A DNA stretch of 64,000 nucleotides, from NCBI RefSeq assembly GCF_000497045.1, contig NW_015961959.1, forward strand, positions 1,302,001-1,366,000. The letters are read 5' to 3'. This document shows, piece by piece, positions 47,799 through 57,512 of the stretch (position 1 is its first letter; each line of letters starts with the position of its first letter). This DNA comes from Kalmanozyma brasiliensis GHG001 (taxonomy: Eukaryota; Basidiomycota; Ustilaginomycetes; Ustilaginales). Made by a program: the position numbers and the translations under genes. Under the pieces are notes generated by a model, which did no database searches, was not told the origin of the DNA, and worked only from the letters and a program-made list of their open reading frames with translations.

Positions 47799-49343
47799 AT
47801 GACGGGCTGCTTCTCGTTTCTCAAGCCCGTTCGAGGCAGCAAGAACGGTCGCAAGGGCTGCGGCTGCGACTGCAAGTGCTCGTCGCACTCTGCTCCTACG
47901 CCCACCCAGGCTAGTACGACCACCAAGAACAGCGAGCCCGAGAAGAGCCCGCTGTCCGCGTCCATATACTACGACGCCTGCAAGCCTCCGCCTTTCGACG
48001 CCGGTCCGCAACAGCGCTGCTGTGGCGGCATCAACAGTGCGGTTCACTCGCACCTCCCCACCTACGGCGACTCCCAATCGCACGCCCACCACGCCGTCCG
48101 CCTCACTGAGCCGACCGCTGACCCTCAACTCAGCAATCTCATGCAGGACGTCTCCAAGACCATCGAGTCCGAGATCTCCAACCTCGACAAAGAACTTCGT
48201 CAGCTCTCGCTTGACATGCACGACCATCCCGAAATCATGTGGGAGGAGTCGCGCACACACGACCTGTTCGTCAAGTACTTTTCGGGCAAGAAGGGTTGGA
48301 AGGTGACACCTCATGCGTACGGAGTACAGACCGCTTTCGAGGCCGTGTTCAACCACAAGGCGGGCAAAGACACCCGAGCGATCGGCTTTCAATCGGAGCT
48401 CGATGCTCTGCCGGGTATCGGTCATGCGTGTGGGCACAACCTGATCGCCATCTCTGGAGTCGCTGCTGCGCTGTCCGTTGCCGCCACGCTTATCGCCAAG
48501 GACATCCCCGGCACGGTCATCCTCCTCGGTACGCCCGCAGAAGAAGGCGGCGGAGGCAAGATCCTCCTCGAGCGCGCGGGCGCCTACAAACCCATGGATG
48601 CCTGCCTCATGGTTCACCCCGCGGCCAAATCCGGCACCGGCCCGATGCTCGCCGTCCAACCTGTGGTCGTCACCTACACCGGCCAAACCGCCCACTCCGG
48701 CGCCGCCCCTTGGGAAGGCATCAACGCGCTCGACGCTGCCGTTCTCGCCTACACCAACATCTCGGCCCTTCGTCAGCAGATTCGGCCCGAAGAGCGAGTC
48801 CACGGCATCATCAAGGGCGACAATTGGGCACCCAACGTCGTCCCCGGCCGTTCCACGCTTATCTACAACGTCCGCAGTCCCACCGTTTCCGGGCTGAAAG
48901 CGCTGACCAAGCGCGTGCAGAGCTGTTTCGAAGCCGCCGCGCTCGCGACCGGATGCAAGGGCGAGTACGATTGGCAAACGGCCTATGCGGACGTGCACAA
49001 TACGCCGAGTCTCTCTGCGACCTATGCCGGGGTGTTGGGACAGAGGTACGGATTGGAGGTGCCAGAGGATGCGTTTGCGGCGAGTACGGATTTTGGTAAT
49101 ATCACGTATGCGCTGCCGTCGCTGCATGCCGAGTATGCGATTCATCTCGACGATCCCAAGACGCAGGGGAATCATACGGTCGGGTTCGCCGATGCGGCTA
49201 GGACGGTTGAGGCTCACGAGAGGACCAAGGAGGCAGCGCTGGGGATTGCCGTGACGGGCGCAAGGGTGATTGTGGAGAAGGAGTATAGGGATCACATCTG
49301 GGCAGAGTGGAGCAAGTGGCGAAAGGGTGCGGATGGTCCTTGA
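47799..49343 (+). CDS. M20-family amidohydrolase/dipeptidase (PM20D2-like)
   Basis: A 514-residue intronless protein from the ATG at 47799 (GATCACCATGACG). A roughly 100-residue N-terminal extension is Cys-rich (MTGCFSFLKP, KGCGCDCKCSS, QQRCCGG) and precedes the M20 domain. Family signatures are LRQLSLDMHDHPEIMWEE, SELDALPGIGHACGHNLIA (metal-binding HACGHN), ILLGTPAEEGGGGK (metal/catalytic Glu-Glu), and TGQTAHSGAAPWEGINAL in the dimerisation domain. The PM20D2 branch hydrolyses dipeptides such as beta-alanyl or gamma-aminobutyryl peptides; related amidohydrolases act on N-acyl amino acids. The Cys-rich start may be palmitoylated or metal-binding, which is inference. It converges on the nitronate monooxygenase (53 bp). 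Confidence 0.93.
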   Translation: MTGCFSFLKPVRGSKNGRKGCGCDCKCSSHSAPTPTQASTTTKNSEPEKSPLSASIYYDACKPPPFDAGPQQRCCGGINSAVHSHLPTYGDSQSHAHHAVRLTEPTADPQLSNLMQDVSKTIESEISNLDKELRQLSLDMHDHPEIMWEESRTHDLFVKYFSGKKGWKVTPHAYGVQTAFEAVFNHKAGKDTRAIGFQSELDALPGIGHACGHNLIAISGVAAALSVAATLIAKDIPGTVILLGTPAEEGGGGKILLERAGAYKPMDACLMVHPAAKSGTGPMLAVQPVVVTYTGQTAHSGAAPWEGINALDAAVLAYTNISALRQQIRPEERVHGIIKGDNWAPNVVPGRSTLIYNVRSPTVSGLKALTKRVQSCFEAAALATGCKGEYDWQTAYADVHNTPSLSATYAGVLGQRYGLEVPEDAFAASTDFGNITYALPSLHAEYAIHLDDPKTQGNHTVGFADAARTVEAHERTKEAALGIAVTGARVIVEKEYRDHIWAEWSKWRKGADGP

Positions 49344-49396
49344 TCTCTCGACATTTCAATGTAATTGTATTTCTGAACACAACGATGGAGTGGCAT

Positions 49397-51967
49397 CTAG
49401 AGCTTGGCCTCGCGACCGGCAGTGGCGCTGCCCTTGTGAGCAACGATCGAGCTGAGTCGCTCAATGTGCTTGACAGCGTCGCGCTCGATGTTGGCGCACA
49501 GTTCCTTGCACGAGGGCTGTTCATCCAATACAAGCCCATGTCAGCAACGAATCCCCTTTCACGACAGTACCAGTCTGGATGGAGTCTGCGACTTACGATA
49601 TCGTGAATGAGACCGACAGTGATACCGGCGGACCAGATGCCGGCATCAATGTCGCCCGTCTCGTAGACCGTCTTACCACGGGCGCCCGAGACGAGCTCGC
49701 GCACGTCTTCGAACTTTGCGCCCTCCGGACGGTTCTCCAGGCGAACCACCTCCATCGAGACCTTGTTCCTGCGCGCATTTTCAAAACAGACAGATCAGTA
49801 CGTAGGTCCCGACGACAAACACTGCCGGATCCCTAAGCCTTGTTCTCCTTGACGGCCCCGGTCTTCTTCCCTTGCGGAACGAGCCAGAGCAGCGCGAGGA
49901 GCATCTTGAACCCGGCACTGATTGCAAGTCCACCGCTGAGATTTGCACTCGTGTGGAGCAACGACTCTCCCACGCCGGCACCCAGGCACAGTGCGAGGAT
50001 GGCGACCATCCTCCTGTCCCTTCCTCTGGTCTTTTCCGACGGCACTAGGTGGAAGAGGTACGGATCCGAGGCGATCTGCGAGAGTGTGGCTGTGAACGCC
50101 ACCGTGGTTGCAAAGGCAGGTGAAACAAGTTTCTGCGCCTTGATGCTCTGCATGCCCATGCTGAACGCGACGAGCACGATGACGCCGGGATACCACTCGA
50201 ACGTGGGTAGCTCTTCCTTGGGTCTGCTGAGCAAGATGCCCGCTGCACCGAAGAGGAAAATGCTCTGGATGATGCTCGAGAGGATGAGCCAGATGCGTTT
50301 CTGATGACCCATCCGGCGACCCAGCTGGAAGCCCACGAAGGAACCAATGAAGAAGCCGATGACGCTGAGGATACGGAGCAGCGTGAGCAACGGTTGCTGT
50401 TCGACACCCGGGATGACGAACTGCGCAATGTTCGCAGAGAACTGCACCATGTTGCCCGTCTGGAAGCCCAACCAGACCTGCGAGCGGCTGTAAAGCAGCA
50501 TGTCGATCATCCCCGTCAAGAAGGCTTGCCAGGCAAGCGGCACGTTGGCCGCGCCGTGGTCGATCTCGTCGTTCAGATAGCTCTTGGCGAGACCCCAGGC
50601 TTTCCACTTTTGGTCGTGCGACGCTTGGAGGGCGTAGCTGTCTGGGTCGCGCGTGCCGAGCAGCTCGACGGCGCCTTCGCGCGTGGCTTGACGCCGCAGC
50701 TCGCGGTCCCGCGCCTGGCCATGGTCTGCAGGGTCGGGCGGCTTGTCCGGGTCATGAGCAGGTCGAGCTGCAGACACTGAATCGCTCTCGGGACTGGATG
50801 CGCTCGTCTGTTCCGACGCGACTTGGCTTGAATCGTGGCTCTCGTCGCTGTCGAGGTGCAAGTCGGGGAGGGAAGGATGAAATGGTCAGCATGAGGCCGA
50901 ATGAACTGATCGGAGACGTCGTTACTGGCTGAGACTTACACAATGAAAGGGCCCTTGATCCGTATCGAAGCTCATCAAGAGTCGAAGTACCGAATCAAAG
51001 CTGGAAGTCGACACTATCGGCTATCGTGGGCCCTTCCACCGGCGCGTCGGAGGGGAGAGGGTGGGATCGGAAACGGCAAGAGAATCTCACAGGGACGAGA
51101 AGAAGGACTGGGATCAGAAGGGTACTTACTTGAAAACGCGAGCAGTGTTGCGCAAGGTGCGGAAGATGTGGACGGTGTTTCGCTCGTCCGATTCGACGAT
51201 GGCGCGCTTGATGTTGTCGTGGATTTCGGCTTCCTTGGTGCACATGAAGCGAGTGCCCACTGTGTCGTGGTCAGAAGAATGTGCGCGATGAGGGTCAGCA
51301 TGTGTTAGCAACGCCGAGACGACTTTGGGGATGGAAACTCACTGTTGGCGCCGACAGCACCGAGGGCAAGGGCCGAGGCGAGTCCTTGGCCGTTGGCAAT
51401 ACCGCCCGAAGCGATGAAGGGGATCTTGAGCTCCTCAGCGGCACGAGCCATGAGCACCAAGCCGCCAATGTCATCCTCACCGGGGTGACCAGCGCACTCG
51501 AAGCCGTCGATCGACAGCATATCGGCACCGAGTCGCTCAGCGCTGCGTGCGTGGCGGACGGCGGTGCACTTGTGGATGACGTAGGCGCCTGCCTCCTTGA
51601 CGACCTTGATCACCTCGCCGGGGTTGTTGCCGGCCGTCTCAAAGATGCGGACTCCCTCCTCGAGGGCAGCCTTGGCGTAGCCGACGTAGTCGGGAGGGTT
51701 GATGGAAGGCAGAAGGGTGATGTTGACGGCGAAGGAGCCGTAGTGGTTCTTGCGTTCGTTCTTGATCTCATCGGAGATGAGCGAGTTGGTCTCGCGGATG
51801 GCCTTGCGAAGGGCCTCGGGCGATGGCTGCGTGAGAGCGGTGAGAGTGCCGAGCGCGCCGGCGTTGCTGACGGCTGAGGCAAGCGCAGGAGTGCCGACCC
51901 ACTGCATACCACCCTGGACAAGGGGGACGCGCAGGCCGAGCTTTTCGGTGAGGGGAGTGACGAGCAT
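49397..51967 (-). CDS. nitronate monooxygenase (2-nitropropane dioxygenase family), four exons, peroxisomal signal
   Basis: Exons 51967-51343, 51259-51130, 49768-49597 and 49516-49397 join in phase (A|TG, AA|G, phase 0) to 348 residues. FMN TIM-barrel signatures are VPLVQGGMQWVGTPALASAV, FECAGHPGEDDIGG with the catalytic His, and ASGGIANGQGLASALALG. NMGTRFMCTKEAEIH is built over intron 1, and NTARVFKNKVSMEVV over intron 2. GARGKTVYETGDIDAGIWS and a PSCKELCANIE C terminus follow. The enzyme oxidises alkyl nitronates such as propionate 3-nitronate. It ends in AKL, a good PTS1 variant, so it is probably peroxisomal. Introns 1 and 3 are about 80 nt, but intron 2 is 1361 nt and holds a whole DUF1275 gene on the same strand. 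Confidence 0.93.
49833..50975 (-). CDS. DUF1275/YoaK-like multi-spanning membrane protein, nested in an intron
   Basis: The main exon (about 50807-49833) encodes six or so TM segments: VPLAWQAFLTGMIDMLLYS, LLTLLRILSVIGFFIGSFVG, IWLILSSIIQSIFLFGAAG, GVIVLVAFSMGMQSI, MVAILALCLGAGV and MLLALLWLVPQ. The signature GFQTGNMVQFS and the ALLLV-like C terminus fit DUF1275. The frame has an in-frame stop upstream and no ATG at its 5' end, so a first exon is needed. The best fit is 50975-50940 (MSFDTDQGPFHC) spliced by GTAAGT to CAG|ACG at 50807, giving 336 residues. A nearer, more pyrimidine-rich acceptor at about 50843 is out of phase. The gene body is firm; the 5' end is not. It lies completely within intron 2 of the nitronate monooxygenase gene, same strand. 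Function unknown. Confidence 0.8.
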
Positions 51968-52886
51968 CGTAGGCGAGATGTAGCTAGCGGAGAGTGTTGT
52001 TGTAAGGATGGTGTGGGTGACGGTGGCCAAGAACGTTGAAAGGTGGATCAAGATGGCAAGCACGAGCCTTGTTGGAAAAGCCTGAACAGGAGGTCGGGAG
52101 GGAGTAGCCGAGAAACCGGATGCAGGCCGAGGCCGCGCTTGATTTTATTCGGCACTGTTAGAGTGCTTCCAGGAGGATGCCCTTTGGATCAGGATCGACG
52201 ACAAGTTTTTGCTTCGAGCAAGCCTAAGCAGAAGCGTCTCCTTGTACTCGAGACGCTGACGACAAGGCGCGGCTGGAATGACAACAGCCAGGTACGCCCT
52301 CTTGCGATGCGAGAGGTGGGAAAGAGAGAAGGTCTCGACGAACGCCCCTGAGTTGATATAATCGAGTGATTCATGAACCCCCCCGATGATGCTGATTGCA
52401 ATCGATCATAGTTTCTCGGGTCAGGCTGGCTGGGCAATTGTTCAATGGCGTGCGAGCACGCTTTCCAGTCAGGTCGGGCGGCTTTTGACGTCGAAAACCC
52501 AAAAAGAGAGCAGAAAGTTTATCCTTTCGGCTGTAGATACGACGGAAGGTGCTGAGGATCCCGAGCAAGGCCGCGGCAGAATCAGCTATTCATTATTTAA
52601 ATGTTGGAAGGGCAGATGCTAACACCTGGGGAGCGGCGTTTTAACCGGCGAGATCGTGTGGACCGTCTTGACGAGCTGCTCCGTGGAGACAGGTCGGACA
52701 GGACCCTTCCGACGGTCGGTCACTGCGCAGCATGCTGTGCTAAGCCAGTCCGCATCGTGTGTCGAGCTGATCTGAGCGCGATCAGGGCCGTGTCTTGGTG
52801 GCAGCGTACAATTGTGCACCTTGTCACCGTCGTGATCACCTTCATCCAGCTGCTGTTACATCGCCCGCACTAAATCAGCATACAAG
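51968..52886. other. intergenic region between divergent genes
   Basis: About 920 bp with the promoter of the nitronate monooxygenase (minus) and of the S33 hydrolase (plus). No TATA box is convincing; a TTGATATAATCGAG lies near 52350 and an ATTATTTAAATG near 52590. No other gene is supported. Confidence 0.45.
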
Positions 52887-54821
52887 ATGGTCGATTTCGA
52901 GAAGCAGGCCGTGCAAGACCGCTACAATGCGGTCGAACCGTCGCTCCCCGCACCCAACGTCCACACCGTGACCGCCGAACGACGCCAGCGCAAGCCGACA
53001 CCGACTCACCGCTGGGCCATCGCAAGCTTGGTCCTGCTCGGCTACTTCTGGCTCAGCTCGTCTTCTGGAGACGGTATCCGTCGCCGCGTCCATCACCACA
53101 GCGGCTGTTCCACCGACGCGCCCTTCCTACGACCCGAGAACGCGACCGACTTTTCGCAAGCCAAGCGCGGCGAAGTGGTGTGGTTCGACTGCGCCGATGA
53201 GCAGCGCTATCCTTCTCCGCTCAAGTGCGGTCGCATGAAGGCGCCTCTCGACTGGACCAACGACAAGGACGATCGCAACGCTTCGCTCGCCGTCATCTTC
53301 TACCCCGCCGGTGCGGGCAAGACGCCCAAGGACGAGGTGCTCGGCTCGCTGCTCACCAACCCCGGTGGACCCGGTGGGTCCGGCTTCGAGTTCATCGCCC
53401 GCAAGAATGCTGCCAAGAACAACGAGCTGCTGGCCGCCAACTTCGATACGATCCTCGGCCACAAGTACAACATTGTCTCGTTCGACCCGCGTGGTGTCGG
53501 TCGCACTTTCCCGCGTATGGACTGCTGGAACAATACGGAGAAGAGCTACGTGCATCGCATCGAGGCTGGCTCGTTCGGCGCGCTGTACTCGCACCCGGGC
53601 GCACTCGATAGCGAGGTAGGCTCCCAGCTGTCGAGCACCGATCTGCTGTCGGAGCTGTGCGCCGCCGATCCGTTTGTCAAAGAGCATGGCAAATTTGTTG
53701 GCACCACTGCGGTGGCAAGGGACATGCACCTGCTGCACCGCTTCTTTGGCGACAAGAAGATCAACTACTGGGGCTTCAGCTACGGTACCGTGCTCGGCTC
53801 CACGTTCGCCGACATGTTTCCGCAGGACATCAACCGTCTAATTATCGATGGTGTCGTCGACGTGCCCAACTACATGGAGGGTTTGTGGAGCACCAACCTC
53901 AAGGACACCGATGGTGGCTTCGACGGTTTCTTTTCCGAATGCGTCAAGGCCGGTCCCAAGGCATGCGCCCTCGCATCACAATCGTCGGACGCCAAGGAGT
54001 TGCAGAAGAAGGTGCTGGATCTGCTCGAAGAACTCAAGTACCGCCCGATGCCCGTGATCCAATCCGACGTGCCGCAGCTGCTCACGTTCAGCATGGTGCT
54101 CGAAACCTTCTTCACCGCGCTCTACAAGCCCGCCGGCTGGCCCAAGCTCGCCGACATGATCAACGACATCATCAACGGCAACGGCACCGCCTTTGTCAAT
54201 GCGTACGGCGACTCGACCTACCACGTTCCCAGCATCCCCGAATCTGAAGAGGCCAATGCGGCCATTGCCTGTGGTGACGGCCTTCGCGAGCCCCGAGACA
54301 AGTCGTGGTCCATCGAGCAGGCCAAAGAACACATCGGCGTGCTCGAGAAGGACTCGCCGTTGTTCGGTCAGTTCTTCGCCAACCAAGCCGTCAAGTGCAT
54401 CGGCTCGTGGAAGCTGCGTTCCAACGAGCGACACAGAGGCAAGTTTGACACCAACTCGTCCTTCCCCCTGCTCACGCTGGGTAACGACTTTGACCCTGTG
54501 ACGCCGGGCAGGTTCGCCGATATGATGGCGGACAAGTTTGGTTCGGCTGTGTCGGTGCGTCGTGCGGGATATGGTCACTGCAGCATGTCCCAGCCGTCCA
54601 AGTGCATCAACAAGATCATCGGCGACTACTTTGTCAATGGCACGGTACCAGAGAAGGGCATCAAGTGCGATGTGGACGAATCGCCTTTCCCTCAGCCCAA
54701 GAACGAGTCGAGCGTCGTTGTCTCGCTTTCGGTGGAGCAGGCTCGCGAGATGGAGGTCAGCGAAGCTATGGCTTCGATTAGCGAGGCCGTCGCCGAATAC
54801 AACGCCCGCCGATTGCTGTAG
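52887..54821 (+). CDS. membrane-anchored S33-family alpha/beta hydrolase (TAP-like peptidase)
   Basis: A 644-residue intronless protein. A cytosolic N terminus with a basic RRQRKPTPTHR is followed by one TM signal anchor (AIASLVLLGYFWLSS, about 44-58), giving a type II topology with the catalytic part in the secretory lumen or outside. The hydrolase fold has LLTNPGGPGGSGFEF (oxyanion HG-like loop) and YNIVSFDPRGVGRT. The nucleophile elbow is GFSYGTVLG (Ser about 297), the Asp is in LGNDFDPVTPG (about 535), and GYGHCSM has the His (about 561). The C-terminal third is the TAP-like domain of Streptomyces-type tripeptidyl aminopeptidases. Several NxS/T sites (NAS, NTT, NGT, NSS) fit a glycoprotein. 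It probably removes N-terminal peptides; the substrate is unknown. Confidence 0.93.
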   Translation: MVDFEKQAVQDRYNAVEPSLPAPNVHTVTAERRQRKPTPTHRWAIASLVLLGYFWLSSSSGDGIRRRVHHHSGCSTDAPFLRPENATDFSQAKRGEVVWFDCADEQRYPSPLKCGRMKAPLDWTNDKDDRNASLAVIFYPAGAGKTPKDEVLGSLLTNPGGPGGSGFEFIARKNAAKNNELLAANFDTILGHKYNIVSFDPRGVGRTFPRMDCWNNTEKSYVHRIEAGSFGALYSHPGALDSEVGSQLSSTDLLSELCAADPFVKEHGKFVGTTAVARDMHLLHRFFGDKKINYWGFSYGTVLGSTFADMFPQDINRLIIDGVVDVPNYMEGLWSTNLKDTDGGFDGFFSECVKAGPKACALASQSSDAKELQKKVLDLLEELKYRPMPVIQSDVPQLLTFSMVLETFFTALYKPAGWPKLADMINDIINGNGTAFVNAYGDSTYHVPSIPESEEANAAIACGDGLREPRDKSWSIEQAKEHIGVLEKDSPLFGQFFANQAVKCIGSWKLRSNERHRGKFDTNSSFPLLTLGNDFDPVTPGRFADMMADKFGSAVSVRRAGYGHCSMSQPSKCINKIIGDYFVNGTVPEKGIKCDVDESPFPQPKNESSVVVSLSVEQAREMEVSEAMASISEAVAEYNARRLL

Positions 54822-55170
54822 AACATCGAAATCTCAGAACTTTGACCTGTTTTGCACACGAGCTGTTATGCAATCCATCTCTCGACTCAGCTTCTGCGCG
54901 TACCCTGTCCGAGCTGAAGTGAGTTCGAGAGTGGTCAATGCAAGCATGTGTTGTTTTGTAGCAAGGTAGCCTGCTCGAGTGATGAGGAAGCGTGATCTTT
55001 GCAGGTAAAACCTCCACTTCCAGAAAGCGGAGATCCTCCTTTCTTTTCTTCGTAGAAATCATTCACCTTGTTCCGCTCACATCGTCAATTCGCTCGTCAG
55101 CTTCACCCAGCATTCTTGACCGTCGATGGCCTTCGGAGGCAGCAACAGCTAAGGCGGCGAGGGCCCCATC
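54822..55170. other. short intergenic region between two same-strand genes
   Basis: About 350 bp with the 3' end of the S33 gene and the leader of the F-box gene. No feature is supported. Confidence 0.45.
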
Positions 55171-57015
55171 ATGGACTCGCCCTCTATCAACCTCGGCCTG
55201 CTAGGTGCCTTACCGCTCGACCTGCTCTCCCCCATCCTCTCCTCCCTCCGCCATCGGGTGCGCGATCTCGCCGCCTGCACCCTCGTCTGCCGCCTCTTCC
55301 ACCAGCTCGCCACCCCTTTGCTCTACGAGCGTCTCTTCCTGCGCGATCAAACGCGCCTGAAGCTCGTCTTCGCCTGTCTCGGGCGAAGTCCGCACCTGTG
55401 TCGGCTAGTCAAAGTGGTCGAGCTACGCGTCTTCCCGTTCGGACTGGACGCGGAACGACTGGAACGACTCGAGATCGACATCGAAAGCACGTTCGAACAT
55501 GCGGTGAATCTGGAAGAGCTCGTGTGGACGAGAGCGGGGAGCTTAAACGACCGGTTGCTACCGACGCTGCTGCGGAGTTCGCCGAGGTTGCGCAGGCTGG
55601 AGCTGGCGGGTGATGCGAGACTTTGGTCGACGACGACGCTGCGCCGGTACATACCGCTGACGGTGGAGGAGTTGAGCTTGATACTGCCAGAGAAGGGGAC
55701 GTTGCGAGGGCTGGTGGAGATTGCTGAAAAGCTATCCAAAGGATCTGCAGACGAGTCGATGTCGGCGCTGGCATCGCGCTTGGACGGGGTGCACCTCGAC
55801 CGCGATGGGGAAAACACGGGATTGCGAAGTCTCAGCATCTTATGTCAGCACTCGCCGCACCTGACAGATGCGATCCTCATGGCGCTCGCTCCGCATCTCA
55901 AGCAAGTGCGGCGACTGTCGCTGGCAGGCTGTCGAGCCGTGACGGGGCGTGGAATCGAAGCTGTCCTCCGCTGTGCGTCTCAAGCCGGGCAAGGAGTCAG
56001 CGACCTCGCTATGGAAGGACTCAACATTCAAGCACAAGACGTCGGTCTGCTGCACCCGTATGCAACTTCAATACGACTCCTCTCGCTGACCTATCCAAGA
56101 TCGGCGTCTTCGTCCGGCTCGCGGTCGTTGTCCGCGTCGATGCTGGGCGAGTTCTATGCCGACTTTGCCAAGCTCATCGAAAAAGCTGAGAAGCTGGAAG
56201 AGCTGACGCACTACGCAGGGTCCGGCTCACGACCGGCGATGGACGGAGGTCATGAGGGCGATGACGATGGACTGGTCGATCTGGACGAGCTGGACGACGA
56301 CGATTCGGACTACGACGATGAAGGGCAATACATCCAAGCAGTGCGGTCTAACGGAAACGGCAGCGACGACGCTCCATGGTCATCGAGCGATTGGATCCGT
56401 CGCTTCTCGGGTCCGCCACCCGAAGGCAGCGTGCGCTACGGTCAACCGAAAACATCCACACCACCTAGCAACCTGCCGCTGCTTCCCACCTCGTTCCTCT
56501 CACGAGTCGTCGCCAGCCGCGGAGGGCAGCTGACAAAGCTGCGATTGCACGGCATCGGTCTGTCGCTCGACCAGCTCGGTGTGATCACGCAGCACTGTCG
56601 CAGTTTGCAAGATCTTGTGATCCAGATCTGGGAGGATGATCTACCGCGACTCGCTGCGTTGCTCTGTCAGCTGCCACGCTTGGAGACGCTGCACATCCTC
56701 GCGTCGGCATCGTCTGAAACGAGCCTGGGAGAGAGGGAGATTCAGTGGATCGCGCAGGTGTGCACCGACGCCAACCGCGAGCGTCGTCAACTCAAGCCAA
56801 CACCGCAGACGGTCGAAGGAAGCGGTCTGCATCAGATCGGCTTCCGCAATCGCGTCTGGCTGATCGAACGCTCGTTCGAGCAGGAGGAAAGCTCAAGGGT
56901 ACACAATGTGAGTCGCAACGATTCGAGCGACGAGGAGCCGATACGGGTGACACTCAAGCGATGGGATCCTGCAGCAGGTACCTTTCCAGAAGTGCTGCTC
57001 GTGGTCAAGTCTTGA
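55171..57015 (+). CDS. F-box-like protein with leucine-rich-repeat-like region
   Basis: A 614-residue intronless protein. An F-box-like motif opens it: LGALPLDLLSPILSSLRHRV, then LAACTLVCRLFHQLATPLLY (about residues 10-52). Irregular leucine-rich repeats follow (VNLEELVWTRAGSL, SPRLRRLELAGDARLW, HLKQVRRLSLAGCRAV, GVSDLAMEGLNIQ) with an inserted acidic stretch (DLDELDDDDSDYDDEG, about 371-386). More leucine-rich repeats come after it (QLTKLRLHGIGLSLDQLG, CRSLQDLVIQIWED). F-box plus LRR proteins usually recruit substrates to SCF ubiquitin ligases, so this is likely a substrate adaptor. The target is unknown. It lies downstream of the S33 gene on the same strand and converges on the DHA1 transporter. 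Confidence 0.88.
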   Translation: MDSPSINLGLLGALPLDLLSPILSSLRHRVRDLAACTLVCRLFHQLATPLLYERLFLRDQTRLKLVFACLGRSPHLCRLVKVVELRVFPFGLDAERLERLEIDIESTFEHAVNLEELVWTRAGSLNDRLLPTLLRSSPRLRRLELAGDARLWSTTTLRRYIPLTVEELSLILPEKGTLRGLVEIAEKLSKGSADESMSALASRLDGVHLDRDGENTGLRSLSILCQHSPHLTDAILMALAPHLKQVRRLSLAGCRAVTGRGIEAVLRCASQAGQGVSDLAMEGLNIQAQDVGLLHPYATSIRLLSLTYPRSASSSGSRSLSASMLGEFYADFAKLIEKAEKLEELTHYAGSGSRPAMDGGHEGDDDGLVDLDELDDDDSDYDDEGQYIQAVRSNGNGSDDAPWSSSDWIRRFSGPPPEGSVRYGQPKTSTPPSNLPLLPTSFLSRVVASRGGQLTKLRLHGIGLSLDQLGVITQHCRSLQDLVIQIWEDDLPRLAALLCQLPRLETLHILASASSETSLGEREIQWIAQVCTDANRERRQLKPTPQTVEGSGLHQIGFRNRVWLIERSFEQEESSRVHNVSRNDSSDEEPIRVTLKRWDPAAGTFPEVLLVVKS

Positions 57016-57512
57016 CAAAGTCGGACAGATGGATCTGACACACTTTTTCCATCGCATGCGTGAACACAATAGCCAAGGAGCATTCGACTCAGGGAGACGG
57101 TGCAGGCATTTGGCGCCTACGCTCGAACCATGTAGTTTTGGTCAATAGCGAAAAGATCAACAGGGCACCGATGTGTGTGTGAGAGTGCGTCGACTGCAGG
57201 GCAGCAAAGCAGAGGAAAGAAGCAAGCGCACGCTCGGATCGAGCATCCCTGAGAGGCCCGAGCGCCCGAGCGGTACGCGCCGGAACGGCCGAAGGAGGTC
57301 CAAGCGCCGACCCCTGTCGAACTGTGCGACCGGCGACTCTGCGCCGCCGCAAGAAACGCACACTCCGAAAGATTCTTCTATGATGGATTGTCCGGGTATG
57401 CATAGTGATGGTAGTGTACAAATGAGACGATGCAAGGGGCGTCGTTTTCCTGAATGTCCTGAATGGGTTCCCGGGTTTCGGGTTAGCTTCCGCTGAGCCC
57501 AAACCCGCGAAT
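57016..57512. other. intergenic region between convergent genes
   Basis: About 500 bp of 3' sequence for both the F-box gene and the DHA1 transporter. Open frames here are shadows; no gene is supported. Confidence 0.5.
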
